Shown: positions 10,625 to 22,816 of the stretch, one piece after another
Numbering within the stretch: the stretch's first letter is position 1
Layout: each line of letters begins with the position of its first letter
From: Apostichopus japonicus
Lineage: Eukaryota > Echinodermata > Holothuroidea > Aspidochirotida > Stichopodidae
Assembly: GCF_037975245.1 (NCBI RefSeq)
Contig: NC_092569.1
Coordinates: 9,125,001-9,189,000 of the forward strand
Direction of reading: 5' to 3'
DNA length: 64,000 bases
Position numbers and translations under genes: made by a program
Notes under the pieces: generated by a model
What the model was told of the DNA's origin: nothing
Seen by the model: the letters and a program-made list of their open reading frames with translations, nothing else
Databases searched by the model: none

Positions 10625-13409
10625 AAAATACTAGTGAAATGTGCGTGAATAAGAACTTTGTTCAAAGATCAACAATGAACAGAGTCCTATTGTTACTGAC
10701 GACTTACAAAGTATATTATAAAAGTTAATGTCGAGAAATAGAGGGCGGTATGGACGTCGAGATTGCTAAGATTGCGTTCTCGAAGAATGACAACATCAGC
10801 CAGGAGCATCTAAAGATGAAGATGTATCCATGTGTTACTACATTAGCTCGGACCATCACCAATGTCTCTCTAACAACGATCACTTGGAACTAAAGTAACA
10901 GATAGTTCTTCCTTACACGTCAAATTTCTATGATTATAACAAAAGTCGAAATACAATGTTACTGTAATATAAAATATAAATTAATTCCTTCTCTTCTTCA
11001 TCTGTTGGTTTACCTTGACTTTGCTATACATATAGGAGATGTGCATACCTTTCCCATTTCAAAAAATTATAAACAAACTTTCGACACACCCAGTATTATT
11101 GACAAATTATAGAAAAATTAACGAGGAATAAATAAGCGATTATCAAGAATCTCATCACATTTCAACGAGCAGTTACGGTAATTTAAAGGCTACATTTTGT
11201 GTTGGATTATAAGTAAGGGAAGGTGAGGTGGGAGGGGGAGGGGTGTTGAAGTGGCGGATGCTATAATTCATCTGGTTTGTAGAATATTATCTTTTAACAG
11301 TACGTTCTGTACACTGTGTGAGTGTTCTCCTCAAATCCTTTAAAGAGGTATAACGGGAGTGGTTATTGTGCTATATTTTGCGACCTTTGAAATAATGTTG
11401 AAAAATGTTTCGATTTTGAGGGTTGTTCCCCCTCCCCTCCCAACAGATACAATTGCCTCATATGTATGTCTGCAAGTGTGGTTTTGCTGGTAAACAGTAC
11501 GAGTTAGTTGGATATAGAGATAGACATTGGATGAAAGGTGGTTCAATTGCCAATATTTGGTTTGCCCGTTGTGTAAAGAGGAAATCATTTGTATAATCTA
11601 GAAGGACAGACAAATCCTACCATCATTAATGGCCCGTATGATAATGAGATAACTAGTTTTAACAACTTAAGTAAAAAATCTAAGAAAACATTATTTCATA
11701 TGGGAGTTATCAAACATTCAATGATGTTTCTTACACACAGGGCTAACGACTTGATCAAGTCTAAACATACAACTTACGCTTCAGTTCTTTATATGTTTTT
11801 CTGTATGTATTCAGTGTATATTTTCTGTTATGTAGATAACATTTATTTTGCTGTTGCTGAATGTAAAATAAAGAAAATTTGAAACACGACCTAAATTTTA
11901 CATTAGTAGTTTTAGTTTCAGCAATATTGAAATTCTACCTTAAAGTATGAAAAGTAAATCGAAAAAGGAAAATAAAAGGTTCAGATACTAGCTGACATTA
12001 TATCATCACAGAGTTATATATTCTTAGAAAAGACATTTATTCAACGATATATACCAAAACAAATGAGACTTTTCTTGGGTGTTCGACCGAGTTGTTCTTC
12101 TGTCATGTAGGTCAAAGATGATGGTTAGTTGTTTCCACTTTAACTATACCTATTTACCAAAGGTTCATGTAATATGTAATTTTATGGAAGAGTTGTATCT
12201 GTTAAAGATGTATCATTTTGATAAGCGATCTTCAAATTTCGCGTATCGACCTTACAAATATTATGCAACTTTCCTCGTCTTAGAAATGAAAAAAATAAAT
12301 AAACAAGCCAACGTGGATCTCGATGAATATGAAAGTATTTTATAGTTAGCTTCGGGGTTTATTTTTTCCTTTTGTAATGTGTTTCTAGTATGTTCGATCA
12401 TTTATACTTAGCTAAGACTCTCCACCATTAAATGTATAAAGCAGAGACAACGATCATTTATCACTTATGGATTCAATTTTGAAACGTGTTATCTTGTTGG
12501 ATGTTAGCAATGGTCGAAATGGTGATAACATAAGCATTGCTCATGTCCACACCCTTATGCAGGACAAAAACCATAATTGAACAGAGTGATTATAACCGTC
12601 TTACCTAATATTCATCTCTTGTCATCGTTACCCTTCCATTATCTCATTTTAAAGTCCATTCTTACCTCGCGCTGGCAATAATATTGGTAAGTGTATGCAG
12701 AGAAGGTGAACGACGGTATAGGTCCATGAACCGGGAGCAGATTAGGAAGCGGTGGTAAGAACCTGCTTCTGGTCCCGCTTATCTTTACATGATGTTCTCC
12801 ACTAGAGTGTTGGATCATTCTGCTGGATCCTTTGCATTAGCATACAAGTCTAGTTAATGCATTCGAATGATCTTTTCTGTTTGCGTTTCATGTACCACTT
12901 AATTCGTGAAGTTTTCGACTTTTTGTTGTTGACATTGTTACATAAAAAGTCAATATTTGGATGCAACTGCAGCAAGTAAGTCAAGTGGAAGCTTCTCACT
13001 CTTTCGGTGTATCACTTATCACACGTCATACGCGTATCTATAAAAGATACATTGCCTATCGATGGTCAATATTGGTTTTGCTGGGTTAATCGCCAGCAGT
13101 CATCTATTATCGATTTCCACCTATAGCTAGAGGTCCTCCCGAAAACGACAAGCTAAATTCATGCTGTACATCTGTCTTGCACGTGTCAAACTAGACGAAA
13201 TTAAATTTAAAAAAAAATGTTAAACTGTTCACTTGGAGTAGATGCAGTTGGACATTTTAATGAAAACCCCTCTTCTTTGCCTATAACGTGTTTTCTTTGA
13301 TAGGGCACCAAGTACTCGAACTAAGTCTCTATCCTGATGCCGACATAAGACTTAAGATGCAGGTAGCCCTATTTCCAGGTGGTTCACTACAAATGAAGAC
13401 ATTCTATCC
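10625..13409. other. no gene recognised
   Basis: Short ORFs at 11589-11882 and 12079-12345 show no domain and AT-driven composition. A short purine-rich G tract lies at about 11217-11245. No transposon termini were identified. Confidence 0.45.
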
Positions 13410-14263
13410 CAGTGGCGTAGCCAGAGGGTATGAGGAAGAGTCTCTTGCCCCTAAACACACATAGATACATTTTTGGGGACGGCAAAAGAAAATTAAATAA
13501 AAAATAGAAGTAAATGATAAAATTAATAATTGGATAGGCTACATGTTTTGCAGCACGGTATGATCTACTGCCAGGCTTTCCTCTTTAAAGCCGTACTATG
13601 GGCATAAAACGATATTTCTCTTACGTGTTAACTTTGATTCATAGATCTAAACGTATAGTTAAAGTTCCTTCTATCGCATGGAACGTCGTTGTCGTCTTAG
13701 TGCAACAAATCCTGCACATTGTGGTCAATGTAATATTGTGCTGTTTCCTCTTCGTATTTCATGTGTCAATACAAAATACTGTGGTTCAACCTGTCACACA
13801 TATCGAACGCAAACTTGGATATTTTCGTACAACGTAACTCGGACTTGCTTTTGGACTCGGTGTTAACTACAAGAGCGTAAGAACCGGGGGGAGCTGGGGG
13901 AGCTGGGGGCGCCAGCCCCTCCTCCCAGTGAAAAATATGGGGGGCGGAAGTATCATTCCGCCCCCCGCTTCGCAAGTCAGAAAACCCCTTTTTCATTTCT
14001 CAATAAATGATAAAAACATTCGTCATTTTACTCAGAACATTTTGGCAGAAAAATTCATGTGAAGCACCAAATTGCATCAAAGGCCAGGTGAGAATGCAAA
14101 ATATTTACAAAATGGGTTGGGTGTTGAAATGTGCTATATTGCACCAATTGCATCGGTGGCCACCTGGAAATGCAAACAATTTCCAAAGACCCCCTTAGAC
14201 CACCTCCCCCAGGCCGGCCATCAGTCTTCAGCCCCCACTCAAAAGTTCCTTCCTACGCCACTG
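13410..14263. mobile_element. hAT-like element or pair of element ends
   Basis: It starts cagtggcgtagcc and ends ctacgccactg, the complementary hAT-like termini. The flanking octamers (ttctatcc and gttaactc) do not match, so this may be two different truncated copies. Inside, 13678-13866 is a short cysteine-rich ORF (several C-x2/3-C pairs) that I do not recognise, and 13884-13960 is a G-rich then C-rich stretch that can fold back. Confidence 0.5.
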
Positions 14264-14591
14264 GTTAACTCGCCTTCGACTCGACTTAGATGGGATCTGC
14301 TACATTGAATAACTAATTGACCATAAACTTTCACTTAAAAGTAGCTTATACTTGACTTATGAAGAACCATTAACCAACGTACTTGAAACTAAAGCGAGTA
14401 CACGAAAGTGAAATACGATCAGGTTTAACCATTACTAGCCAATATCAACACTGTTTGTTGCGGAAACGCTACCTTGCTTACTTCCTTTTGCCTTAACATC
14501 TCTTGCTAAGTCTTAGGTGTGCAAGCACTCTTGGATAGTTTTACAATATACTGCTAAGCTCATTTCATCAAAAGCAGCAACAACAACAAAA

Positions 14592-17500
14592 ATGTTGTTT
14601 AACACATTTACCGACGTTGTTATTTTTTTCATATCATGTTACTCTGTCTGCAGAGGTGAGTATGCACTCCTTCCGTGTAGGTAACGCTGATAAGTGCTAA
14701 CATAGGCCTTTCTTATATCACCACGTATTTAAAGTAATTCATTTTTCAAACATTGTACTCTTTTCAACTCAAGCATTAATAACATTCTGTACTATACTCG
14801 TTACTACCTGCAATAGTAAAGGAAATACTGATACACATTACATGTCGTACTCCATCACAGTAATGTAGAATAGCAAACCATTATAAAATGATTAAAGCGA
14901 GCCTAGTCTTAACTAAACTAGTCAATTCAATCTGCCAGGCCTGTCTAGTGTGAGTCTAACTCATGACACCTTTGTTCTACGCATGTCTTATATAATATCA
15001 GTTTTAGATAACTTTAAACACATATGCCTGTATAAACGCTATCTGTCGACACATTCAAATAACTATTGCTATAATACTTCAAGGATGAATAAATAATTCC
15101 AACACCCGTCATTCTGTAATACCTATGGAGCATATATTGCGGCTGGTTGTATAATGGCGATGCTGGTTGTATAATGGCGATACACCCGGAGATATTCTGT
15201 ACCTATATCGCGAACGAAATTCTGGACACCACTGTTGCGTTACCCAAAGTGTACTGCAATGCGTTAACATCAAATACACCTCATCACAGGGTGTGTTGTT
15301 AATTGTTTGTATACTTATCATACTTTAAATGCTAAAAGTTCATTAAACCTTTAAGGACACGCGTGAGATGATTTACATTTTATGACCGAGTAGAAGTACT
15401 TCAGTCGTCAGTCGTTTTTTATAATAATAGTGGTTTAAGTGAAGCAGGTGGGAACTGAAATAAAAAGTCCTTTTATTGTCACATTTTGAACAGGGGAACA
15501 ATACTTCGACTGCTTCAATAGTTCTACCAACCTAACAGAAATGATGAAAACAAGAAGGTTTAACATGACTGTTGCTATGTGCTCAGAAATATGTTCCAAG
15601 AGCGATGATGTTGATGGCTTACAAAACGGGATCGCCTGCTTCTGCTTCAGTAACGAGCTCGAGTTAGATGTTTGCACTACAGAATGTGGCGGCTCTCCGA
15701 AATGTGGAGCCTGGGATACAGGAATAGCTGGTTATAATTGTGAGTTATAAAGGCAACAACATTGTAATGTAATTTTGCTCATAAAACTGTCTGATTATTA
15801 ATTCAAATCTGAAGTTGTATCTCAACTAGTTAAGGAGAATATGTAATGTGGCATATTGCAATTTTTGCATGATGTAGTTAGGTGAAATCTAAAATAGTTT
15901 AGCCCCACTTCATATTTTGACTAATTTCATCGGTAAGTTATAGGATAATGCTAAGTACTTGTCTTGTTTCATTTCATGACGTACTTATTGTAAATGCCTG
16001 TTGTTTTAATTTCCCCAATTGCACAAGGTTCATGAAAACCGTGCAAATCAAATGATGAACTGTAAATAAATGTTGAAACATTACTTTCTTTCAGTAACGT
16101 CCTGCTTGAGGTGCTGCCAATCTGTTATAAGTAATGAGACCTACGTTGGTGACAACTTGGACAATGTGACATGTGACATATGTGTATACAGATGCGATAC
16201 GATTCCCACGACGATACAGGGTAAATGACGTTTCTGTCTGTCAAAATGATATGAGTCATGACAAAAGAAAGTGAGACAGATCGTGTGGAACACGCACAGA
16301 TTTGTTCTGGAATAGCACGTGTTGAAGATTTGAGTGGGTGGATTTATAGCTAAGTGTGACCCCTACTGCACCCCACAAAAAAAGAAAGAAAAAGAAAACA
16401 TGGAATGTTAAATACTTAAATTGTAGTTACTTGCCTGTCACATCAAGCCAAATTCATTTTCAGTAAAGACTTCTCTTTATGCAAAATGTCATTGTTATCG
16501 AACACAACGAAGAGGTTCTTGTAAAATTGAAGTAGATTAATAATTAATCAGTCAATCAAAAGGTAGTAGCTTAATATGTTACCATGTAATTAACTAAAAC
16601 ATACGGTTTTTATATAATACCGAATGGGAGAATATATTTTAATCATCTTTCGAACGTCCATTATTGTATTGAAAGTGATGTCTAGTTGTGTAAAGTTTTG
16701 ACTAAGAAGATTTCACCAATAAAGTTATTACTATGGTTTTGTTACATCTATAGGGTCTACCGAATCAGGGTCTACACACTGGACTCAAAATATTCCAAGT
16801 GATGATGGACATCAAATAACACAAGGTTTGTTACATTAATCATGAGTTTTATTCAAGTAATTGATCAATAGTATCAATCCCATCTCAAATATGTTATGTC
16901 AAAACTACATTTTATCAAATGTTTTGAAGGTGTAACAGATAATGTAGGCACATAGTTTAATGACAGAATATTGCATAAAACAGGTTGCATATTACAACAA
17001 CCATTCATGTGAACTATCAGGTTTGTACATTCTTACCTGATCATGTGTTATCAAAGGTCGGACGCCATAGGCCTACGCTTCACTGATTCAAAGAAAGTAA
17101 ACTATATACTGTATTAAAAACAAAAAATCAAAATTTGAGTCACTTCCTATCAGTCTGTTATAAAAATTTTCGTCTTCATATTTTCAATATCAATTTCAAA
17201 ACTACAGTCAGTAGTATAACTAAAGTTCTAAGGGGCCTCTATACCTCTAGACATCTAGACTAGACTGCTAAATTTAACCACAATGATCACTATGAATAAA
17301 CAGTATATCTTAACGCAATCTTGGTAACACATAACATATATTTTGACGGTAGAAATTCCGGACGAATCTTACTCACTAATTTCTGAAGTTAGTGGTATAC
17401 CAAGCTTCATTTACATGTTTTTTTTCACAATTGAAAGTTTTTAAAATTCATGAAATGTTAACAACAATTTACTTAACCTTATTGTGGTCTTTCTGAGATG

Positions 17501-20140
17501 ATTTGTTGTAATCATGTCATGTAAGTCGATTTATTTTGATACGGAAAGTCAATTGCCAAAAAATGTGCTTCCGGTTTTTTTAATTACTTTGATTTGTCGT
17601 TGTTTGTAATGGAATTAGAACAATATACGGACGTTACTATGCCTTTCAATAAATCCTCGTGTATTATTTTACAAACAGAAAAGTATTCCTAAAGAGTAAT
17701 AAAATAATGTATCGATCGATGCAAACTGACATCATTAAACATGAATTTCAACATAGAGCTAATTATATAGATGATTTTCTTTGTTCACAGCTACACCTAC
17801 CACAGACAAAATTACTGGTGTATCTGATAAAATTGAAGGTAGGCAGATCTTTTTTTAAATTGGTTGGTTTGATTGCGTATTCAGTCTTACGAAAATTAAC
17901 ACAATCTTTTCTAAATTCTTGCTATAATGATAAATTCAATGCAACCTATAAGTTTAACTTGGTAGTGAATACTCGCACATGCAACTTTCTATTTGTTTTG
18001 TTTCTCAATTTAACAGATAGTACCACAGAGGAAAAAATTCATTGGGCAAGACACGATTTAGGAGGTAATGAGCTTTGAATTTTTTTGGAGTCTGTAAATT
18101 TATATTTTCTTGAACCTGAATTAATTTCTAGACTCTCTTTTAGGTGGCATCACTTGGCTTGCGATAATCTTGATCATCTTGTCATTCCTGTTTGGATGTT
18201 TCACAGTCGTTGGATCTATGTGCATGTTACGAACGTAAGTTACAAAATAATACTTATATTAATTTTACAAATATATTATGACAAGGTACAAATCCAGGAT
18301 TTCTCGAATGAGGAGAGGTGGGAAACCAGTTTCGGTAGATACAGAATTTCGTATCGATATTAGCAGTACATATAAACGTTCAACAGTGAGGAACGTCTCC
18401 TCACGAAATATAAATTTTCCACGATCTTGTTTATGTTTCAATTCAGTTCAAGCTCATTGCTAGTCTTAGAAAGTGTTTCAGAAGCGTGGCTCGTGGGCCT
18501 GGATGCCATGACGGATAATATGGAACAGTATAGTTTTGTGTCATCATTGTCTTTATTTAACGAGAACACTGTTGTATTTTGATATATACGTGCCCACTTA
18601 AGTCATAGTATTGAATAAAAAAACACTTAAGTTTTAATTATAGATGTTCTGGTCTATACTTAACATATGTGTTTAAGTTTTAACTTTCTGCCTAATCACT
18701 GCATTTAGTTTCTCAAATGTTTGTCATCATTGAGTAGGGATGAGTAAGGAAACAAAAGTATAAAGAAGAATATTGTCTACGTCAGTGATCAAAATATGCA
18801 TCAATATTAATTGAGTTTGAGAAAGTTAAAATCCAGTGTAACACAAATGATCAGTTTAATACTAAAATGTTAAAGGTGTTAGATATCACAATGTTGTTTT
18901 GGTATTTTTATTAGTACGAGAGGTAAAAACAATAAAAACTGAAAATTACGCTATAAAAGAAACGATTCCGAAATGTTAAAACCTACAAAAGGGTAATGGG
19001 TTCCAATTAATTACTGTATTGTACAATTAAAAAGTTTAATGTGATGTTATGCAGTTTATTTTTAATTAGTGAAATGTGAAACTATACTGAGTAAATGGTT
19101 TTATAGAGTAACGAATTCGACATAACAGACACATGCAAGAATGACTAAACTAGTTTTCAAATTTAGAAGGGTTTTATGAACGACAGTCAGCAAATTGTCT
19201 TATAAATAATTCTATAATATGCTAGCCATGTTATACCTAACATTATGGATCGATCTGTTATTTTATTAGATACCACTCAAGAAAACTGCTAATAGAAGTA
19301 CGTAGACGACTGAAGCAGACAGCGATAAAAAGAGAGATGATGCAAAGAAACATGGCTGAACCCTCTGTATTGGAGGTCGGGCCATGTGATTCTGTTATTC
19401 AGCCAACATCTTTAAACATGGCTGAATCCTCCTTAGCGGAGGTCGGGTCATGTGATTCTATGATTCAGCCAGCACCTTTACTCGAGACATCTGTAATACT
19501 GGCATCAGAAATACCTCATTATCGTCCAGACACTAACGTGCCAACAAATATTGAACAGGTTCATACAACTGTCACCCACAATATTTCACAGAAAACTGAA
19601 ACGTCTCGGAATCATGAAACTGACATTATTCAAGCAATGGAATACACAGAATCGATTTTAGATCAATGTAGAAACTATAAGAGTATGGTAGATGCACAAA
19701 GTGACCTTGCCAATGAAAAAGATGTCGAAATGTCTCCACTAACTGTCGGTGGTTCTCAAATTTTCGATGAAAAACGGCAGACAGGTGACAAATCTCCCAG
19801 AGATGACGACCGTTCTACGTCCTCCCCATCCTCTTTACAGACACAGGAAGAAGATGGTGTTGGGTATAATGTTGGTTGTGTCAAAGATGTCCAAAAGTCT
19901 CCACCAACTGTGAGTGGTCATCAGCTTGTCGATGACAAAACACAAGCTGATGGCACAACTTCCACAGATGCTGACAGTTCTATATCAGATCCATCCTCTC
20001 TACTGAAAAAAGAACAGGAAGATGTCGGATACAATATTAATTATGGAAAAAATATCCAAATATTTGAACTAGCTGTGAGTAATCATCAGCTTGACGAACG
20101 TCAGGCTGTTGATACAACTTCTGGAGACAATGAAAGTTAA
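14592..20140 (+). CDS. WSC-domain type I membrane receptor, copy A (8 exons, 521 aa)
   Basis: Exons: 14592-14655, 15494-15739, 16095-16220, 16754-16825, 17791-17838, 18017-18064, 18144-18234, 19270-20140. All introns are GT-AG and phases agree (six phase-1 introns, then phase 2), giving 521 codons plus stop. Residues 1-21 are a hydrophobic signal peptide. Residues 22-103 are a WSC-type domain starting EQYFDCF, with MTVAMCSEIC, ACFCF and CGAWDTG. Residues 104-145 form a second Cys-rich module. Three small exons then give a Ser/Thr-rich stalk. About 204-231 is the membrane helix (LAIILIILSFLFGCF), followed by basic residues and a 290-residue acidic cytoplasmic tail with internal repeats. WSC domains are known as carbohydrate-binding or surface-sensor modules; a ligand is not deducible. 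The copies downstream share this architecture. Splice sites are my own reading. Confidence 0.82.
15142..15181 (+). repeat. exact 20-bp tandem duplication in intron 1 of copy A
   Basis: The unit gctggttgtataatggcgat occurs twice in a row without mismatch, pointing to a recent slippage event. Confidence 0.9.
19352..20130 (+). repeat. coding repeats in the copy A cytoplasmic tail
   Basis: Two adjacent 22-residue units begin MAEPSVLEVG and MAESSLAEVG (about 19352-19485). Later, three units of about 55 residues start near DVEMSPLTVGG, DVQKSPPTVSG and NIQIFELAVSN (about 19720-20130). The first two of these end in a VGYN motif, and the third is truncated by the stop. The repeats make a modular, Ser/Thr/Asp-rich tail that could vary in length between alleles. 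Confidence 0.75.
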
Positions 20141-22816
20141 GATACACAATAAAATATAAAAGCAACAATATTTTATGAGGAATTAGTGACATATGTAAGA
20201 CAGTACGCGATTGAACTAGTTCTTAACAGATATGATTTGATGCCTTATTAGTTTTATGAATGGAAATAAACATGCTTACATTTTTCTTTCTAGCTATTCA
20301 GGTTGCAATATAGGTAAGTGATGAAGGTTCTCCAGATCCGATGCCCATCGGCCTTATTGGCAATTACATCGTAGTTGAAGTAAATAACAAGTGGTTGCTT
20401 TTCCTTTTATTGGAGTGTTACTACAATGTCTTTGCCATCAATTGCTATCAATTTTTATGGAGCTATCAGTTTTTTATGTTCTCTGCGAAAATATGATTGC
20501 TTAGTGCTACTCTAGCTATTAAGGTTGAAGTACTATAGATGTAACGCAAACATTTTCTCTAGATTTGATGTCAATCGGCTTCATTGGTAGTATGATCGTA
20601 TCTGTATTATAAAAGGGAGGGTGAATGTACTTCGGACGATGTTATTTCAAAGCGAAGGCAGTTTTGCCTTCGAAGGAAAGTTACGCCGTATACTTTGTAA
20701 GTTAGTAACAATGATAGCATGTGCATTATTTCTGCCTTTATTTTAAATGTTACTACAATGCCTTCGTCATAAAATTTGCCTGTGTCGATTTCCGTGTAAC
20801 CAAGTACAATGCTAATAAAAACAGATTGATGTTTTTCCTTTTGGGAGGGGCGTATACACTTTAAAGGCATACTCGAAACCAACTCAGTGTAAAAGCAATG
20901 TCTACTTTGTGCAATGGAAACTTTTTATATATGGATAATGTTGATAATTTCCGAACAAAATTGTTACAAGAGAAGGTAATTTTCACTTTGAGCAATGACG
21001 CTGTTTTATATGACCGTTACGTGCTTTAAAAGGTTTCACTTTCCTTTCCATTATAACTGTTAAACAAGTTAATCTGACTCGCGGCTTTGTACTTTCGTGT
21101 GTTGGTTACAACTAATGAAGGTACAAGGAAATATTGCGTTTCAGGATTTTATAACATAGTTAAGCAGATTTTAGATCCAAATGAATAACTTCAGCCTGTT
21201 ATAGACAATGTAAACAAGGAAAACCATGAAAAAGAATCAGCATAAGTAAGTCACGAAATTGATATTTCTAGATTATAGTTAAGCCAAGGCTTTGGGCAGT
21301 TTCGTTTGGGCGAATGAAGTGGAGTGAGGGTTGTTATTAACAGCAAACACATGATAGATATCTGCAACTCTCAGAACTCTCGTTAAAAGGGAACGTGTGA
21401 CAGAAACATAATCCAGGGTGTTTAAAAAAAACGAGGAATGGGACTTATTTAGACATTAAGAACGAGCTTATAGAACTTAATGTAAATTACAACCATATCA
21501 GACGATTGAATATTTGCTTACCTATAGCAATATGTATATATATATATATATATCAATACAAATGCCTACTTGCATTGCCTACAGTGTAATAGGCTTCGCC
21601 ATACTCAAACTTGTTATTTGCGTTCCTTTTGAAGACTCCTTTCAAACATTGAAATTGTCAATATAAATACTACTTCTTGAAGTTTATTAAGTTTTTACTC
21701 AAGAAATTCGGCATAAGAAAAGTTTATTTCAGTTCAAAATGTCAATGTTTATTTCAACTCCTTGCGAGAATTAAAACTTCGATTAGTTAAAACTTCGATT
21801 AGTAGAAAAATAATTAGTATATTTAATATCAACACAGATCTTCTCGTCGATGTTACAAGACTTTGATCAATTCCGTCGAAAGGGAGCTCGATACGCAATA
21901 ATGTTGACCACATTATAGTCTCAGGAGAGTATCTCGTAATAAAGTAATCCCAACTACCCATTTCCATCGATTATGCATGTGTCATCACCATCAATTAGTG
22001 GTTCGTTGAAAGCAATAATGCCCATATTAGGTCAACTATAGCGGAATCGAATTGACCGGACGACACTCCACCCAGGAATCGACAACTCTCCTCGGCTGGA
22101 CTAGCGAATCGAGATTTATCTCAAAGCGGTTCCATTCGGCATATACATTCGACCAGGGAATCGACAAAGGGACTATTAACTGTTGATATTTCAGTGGTGC
22201 CATATGCCGGATGCTATGGCTTAAAACGACACACATGTTATTATCATAAGTAACTCTAAACTATTAGTATAAAGTAGGTATTATTTAATTTAATTAATGG
22301 GTATTGCTCTACAAAATACCCAATTTATAATAGTAGTTCAAAGTGGAACACGTCACCAATGATGATAACAAGTTGGTCACGTTTGATCAGGGAAAATAAC
22401 GTGTTAGTGTTCCATACCTGTACGTAAAGAAAATACATATGTACCCATAGACTTGTGCATTAATATAAGCGATTTAACGCTATTCATTAAGTCCATTTTC
22501 TTCCGCGGCTGAATGCTCAAAATCCCCAGACTGAACCATTTCCCCAAGACTAACGATGAGTGGTGCTGATCACAGGTAGCTACACCCCGCCTCGCCCACC
22601 ACACACACTCGGGCACACACTTGACTGTTGACTGTTTAATGTTCTATACTTTCAATTTCGACTCAGAATGCAGCAGAATAAATCTTTTCCTGATACTCAT
22701 AGCTAGTACAGTATAGCTACTGGTGAACAGTTGTTACTGTACGAGCCATGAGTACCAGGTGTTTCCCAGTATTTATAGTCCGTTCAAGTGTCTTACGTCT
22801 TGTTTCATTTTTGTAG
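20141..22816. other. intergenic region, no gene recognised
   Basis: Two similar stretches, about 20332-20372 and 20560-20600, both preceded by a ctccag/ctctag acceptor-like site, can be read as short hydrophobic peptides (MPIGLIG and MSIGFIG), perhaps decayed exon copies. An (at)n run lies at about 21533-21553. The sequence from about 22650 is shared with the region upstream of WSC1 in the other copies. Confidence 0.45.

Noticed and set aside
11589-12345. ORFs of 97 and 88 residues
   Set aside because: AT-driven composition, no signal, no splice partners and no recognisable family.
22404-22616. Minus-strand ORF of 70 residues near a CA-rich patch
   Set aside because: No domain, and no conservation with the other copies' 5' flanks.
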